DNA from: Arcobacter sp.
Lineage (GTDB): Bacteria; Campylobacterota; Campylobacteria; Campylobacterales; Arcobacteraceae
DNA: 64,000 nt
Reading direction: 5' to 3'
Assembly: GCA_002869535.1 (NCBI GenBank)
Contig: PKUK01000008.1
Span: 302,541 to 366,540 of the forward strand
The translations under genes were made by a program, and so were the position numbers. The notes under the pieces are model-generated. The model saw nothing but the letters and a program-made list of their open reading frames with translations, did not search any database and had not been told where the DNA came from. How positions within the stretch are numbered: position 1 is the first letter of the stretch; every line of letters begins with the position of its first letter. Positions 63,316 to 64,000 of this stretch are shown in pieces.

Positions 63316-64000
63316 AATCAAATAAAAAAGAGTACATTAAAAGAGTAGATAAAACAGTTGAGGAGATTAAAAAGCTTCCTCTTCATAAAATGGATGAAGA
63401 GCTAAGGTATTTAAAAAAAGCTTTTGATATAGCTTATAAAAATGATATTTTCAGCCTATATAATTTTGATAAAAATACCCAAGAAAAACTAAAACTAAAA
63501 CTCTTTTCAAAACTTACACCCTACTCTGGAAACCTCTCTTTTTTAGCTATTCAAATACTTGCAGCAAATTCAATTATGGCTAAAAACGATTTTAAAAGAA
63601 AAAAATACTTTTTTAATAAAAAATGTGGAATAGCAATAAATCATTTACGTTCAAATAAAACCCATGTAAGAGCAAAAAAATATAAAAATGGATACTTACT
63701 AAATGGAATACTAACATGGGCAAGTGGTTATAGAATCTTTGATAGACTACTTATTGGATTTCATTATGAAAACAAAGAGTATGAAGTATTAGCCTCTTTT
63801 GAAAAAAGTAAAAGCTTCAAAATACTAGAAACTCCGAAAACTTTTGTAGGACAAGGACTAAATACTATAAATGTCTACTTAGAAAACTTTTTTGTAAAAG
63901 AGATAAATATAGTCTCAGCAAACAATATTGGTAATTATACAAAAAATAAATCTTTATCTAAAACTGTGCATTTTGCACTTTATGGTATAGCCTTAGGAGC
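63300..64000 (+). CDS. Acyl-CoA-dehydrogenase-like protein, N-terminal part (runs off the window)
   Basis: A frame open from GTG at 63300 to the last base, at least 233 codons, with no stop in view. The beginning (MQRKIKSNKKEYIKRVDKT) is charged. The middle part NGYLLNGILTWASGYRIFDR resembles the middle beta-domain of acyl-CoA dehydrogenases (a 'GY.LNG...W.SG' pattern), and LAIQILAANSIMAKN could belong to the helical N-terminal domain. The match is by eye and weak. The GTG overlaps the preceding gene by 16 bases, and GAAGAAGAG lies just before it. Confidence 0.5.
   Translation, partial: MQRKIKSNKKEYIKRVDKTVEEIKKLPLHKMDEELRYLKKAFDIAYKNDIFSLYNFDKNTQEKLKLKLFSKLTPYSGNLSFLAIQILAANSIMAKNDFKRKKYFFNKKCGIAINHLRSNKTHVRAKKYKNGYLLNGILTWASGYRIFDRLLIGFHYENKEYEVLASFEKSKSFKILETPKTFVGQGLNTINVYLENFFVKEINIVSANNIGNYTKNKSLSKTVHFALYGIALG

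Overview
The window is chromosomal DNA of very low G+C content from a Campylobacterota bacterium, most likely an Arcobacteraceae member. This rests on the epsilonproteobacterial-type FdhABC formate dehydrogenase, gene sequences and neighbourhoods typical of Arcobacter and its relatives, AAGGA-type ribosome binding sites, and promoters with TATAAT-like -10 boxes behind T-rich tracts without clear -35 boxes. The assignment is inferred from protein resemblance, not from a database search. Coding density is high, and I see no tRNA, rRNA, CRISPR array or intact insertion sequence.

Layout. 1-2675: end of a formate dehydrogenase operon (fdhA partial, fdhB, fdhC). 2838-9364: one tight molybdenum/tungsten and FDH-maturation operon (fdhD, a Cys-rich duplicated protein, a ModE-type HTH protein, a degenerate cysteine desulfurase homologue, moeA, and a WtpABC-type oxyanion transporter). 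9409-12334: a small conserved protein, an FccAB-type sulfide dehydrogenase pair, a Cache-domain protein and a MOSC protein. 12335-15093: an accessory patch with two related hairpin repeats in inverted orientation, a long terminator-like hairpin and a lone OLD-family ATPase/TOPRIM nuclease. 15094-16426: DoxX, a PPOX protein and a SelW-like selenoprotein read through an in-frame TGA. 16439-25813: aldolase-like protein, pepA, dedA, an interrupted trpB, apt and the ADP-heptose genes (gmhA, hldE, hldD, gmhB) with a secreted ATP-dependent DNA ligase between hldD and gmhB. 25788-30306: pseudopilin, nucleotidyltransferase-like protein, cysQ, dnaB and an apparently leaderless ispG. 30401-50937: a histidine kinase and a long housekeeping series (cvpA, lysS, glyA, SPOR protein, trpE, pdxJ, pdxA, an ATPase, pyrH, rpoZ, spoT, tyrS, nitronate monooxygenase-like, amidase, Nudix, LptF/G-like, pth, rplY). 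51010-56430: an interrupted cytochrome c, folD-lepB-rpiB, a GNAT protein, an interrupted DUF2156 protein, and a 39-residue membrane protein coupled to an HD-domain protein. 56458-64000: an OprC/NosA-like copper receptor, a CPA1 antiporter, GDPD plus GlpD, two small proteins and a partial acyl-CoA-dehydrogenase-like ORF.

How the genes work together. The left end encodes a periplasmic formate dehydrogenase with the supply line for its Mo/W cofactor: oxyanion uptake, metal insertion by MoeA and sulfuration by FdhD. The SelW-like UGA gene implies that the cell makes selenocysteine; in this phylum formate dehydrogenase is commonly a selenoprotein, but that part of FdhA lies outside the window. GDPD and GlpD form a glycerophosphodiester-to-DHAP route. 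The gmh/hld genes make the ADP-heptose of the LPS core.

The strongest unusual observations are: the selenoprotein with a compact SECIS-like hairpin; a recurring lack of intact starts or reading frames (in-frame stops in trpB, the DUF2156 gene and a cytochrome c signal peptide; no ATG/GTG/TTG for pyrH or the amidase, where ATT is the best candidate); the leaderless ispG promoter; and two poorly understood genes in the molybdenum operon, the Cys-rich duplicated protein and the degenerate desulfurase.
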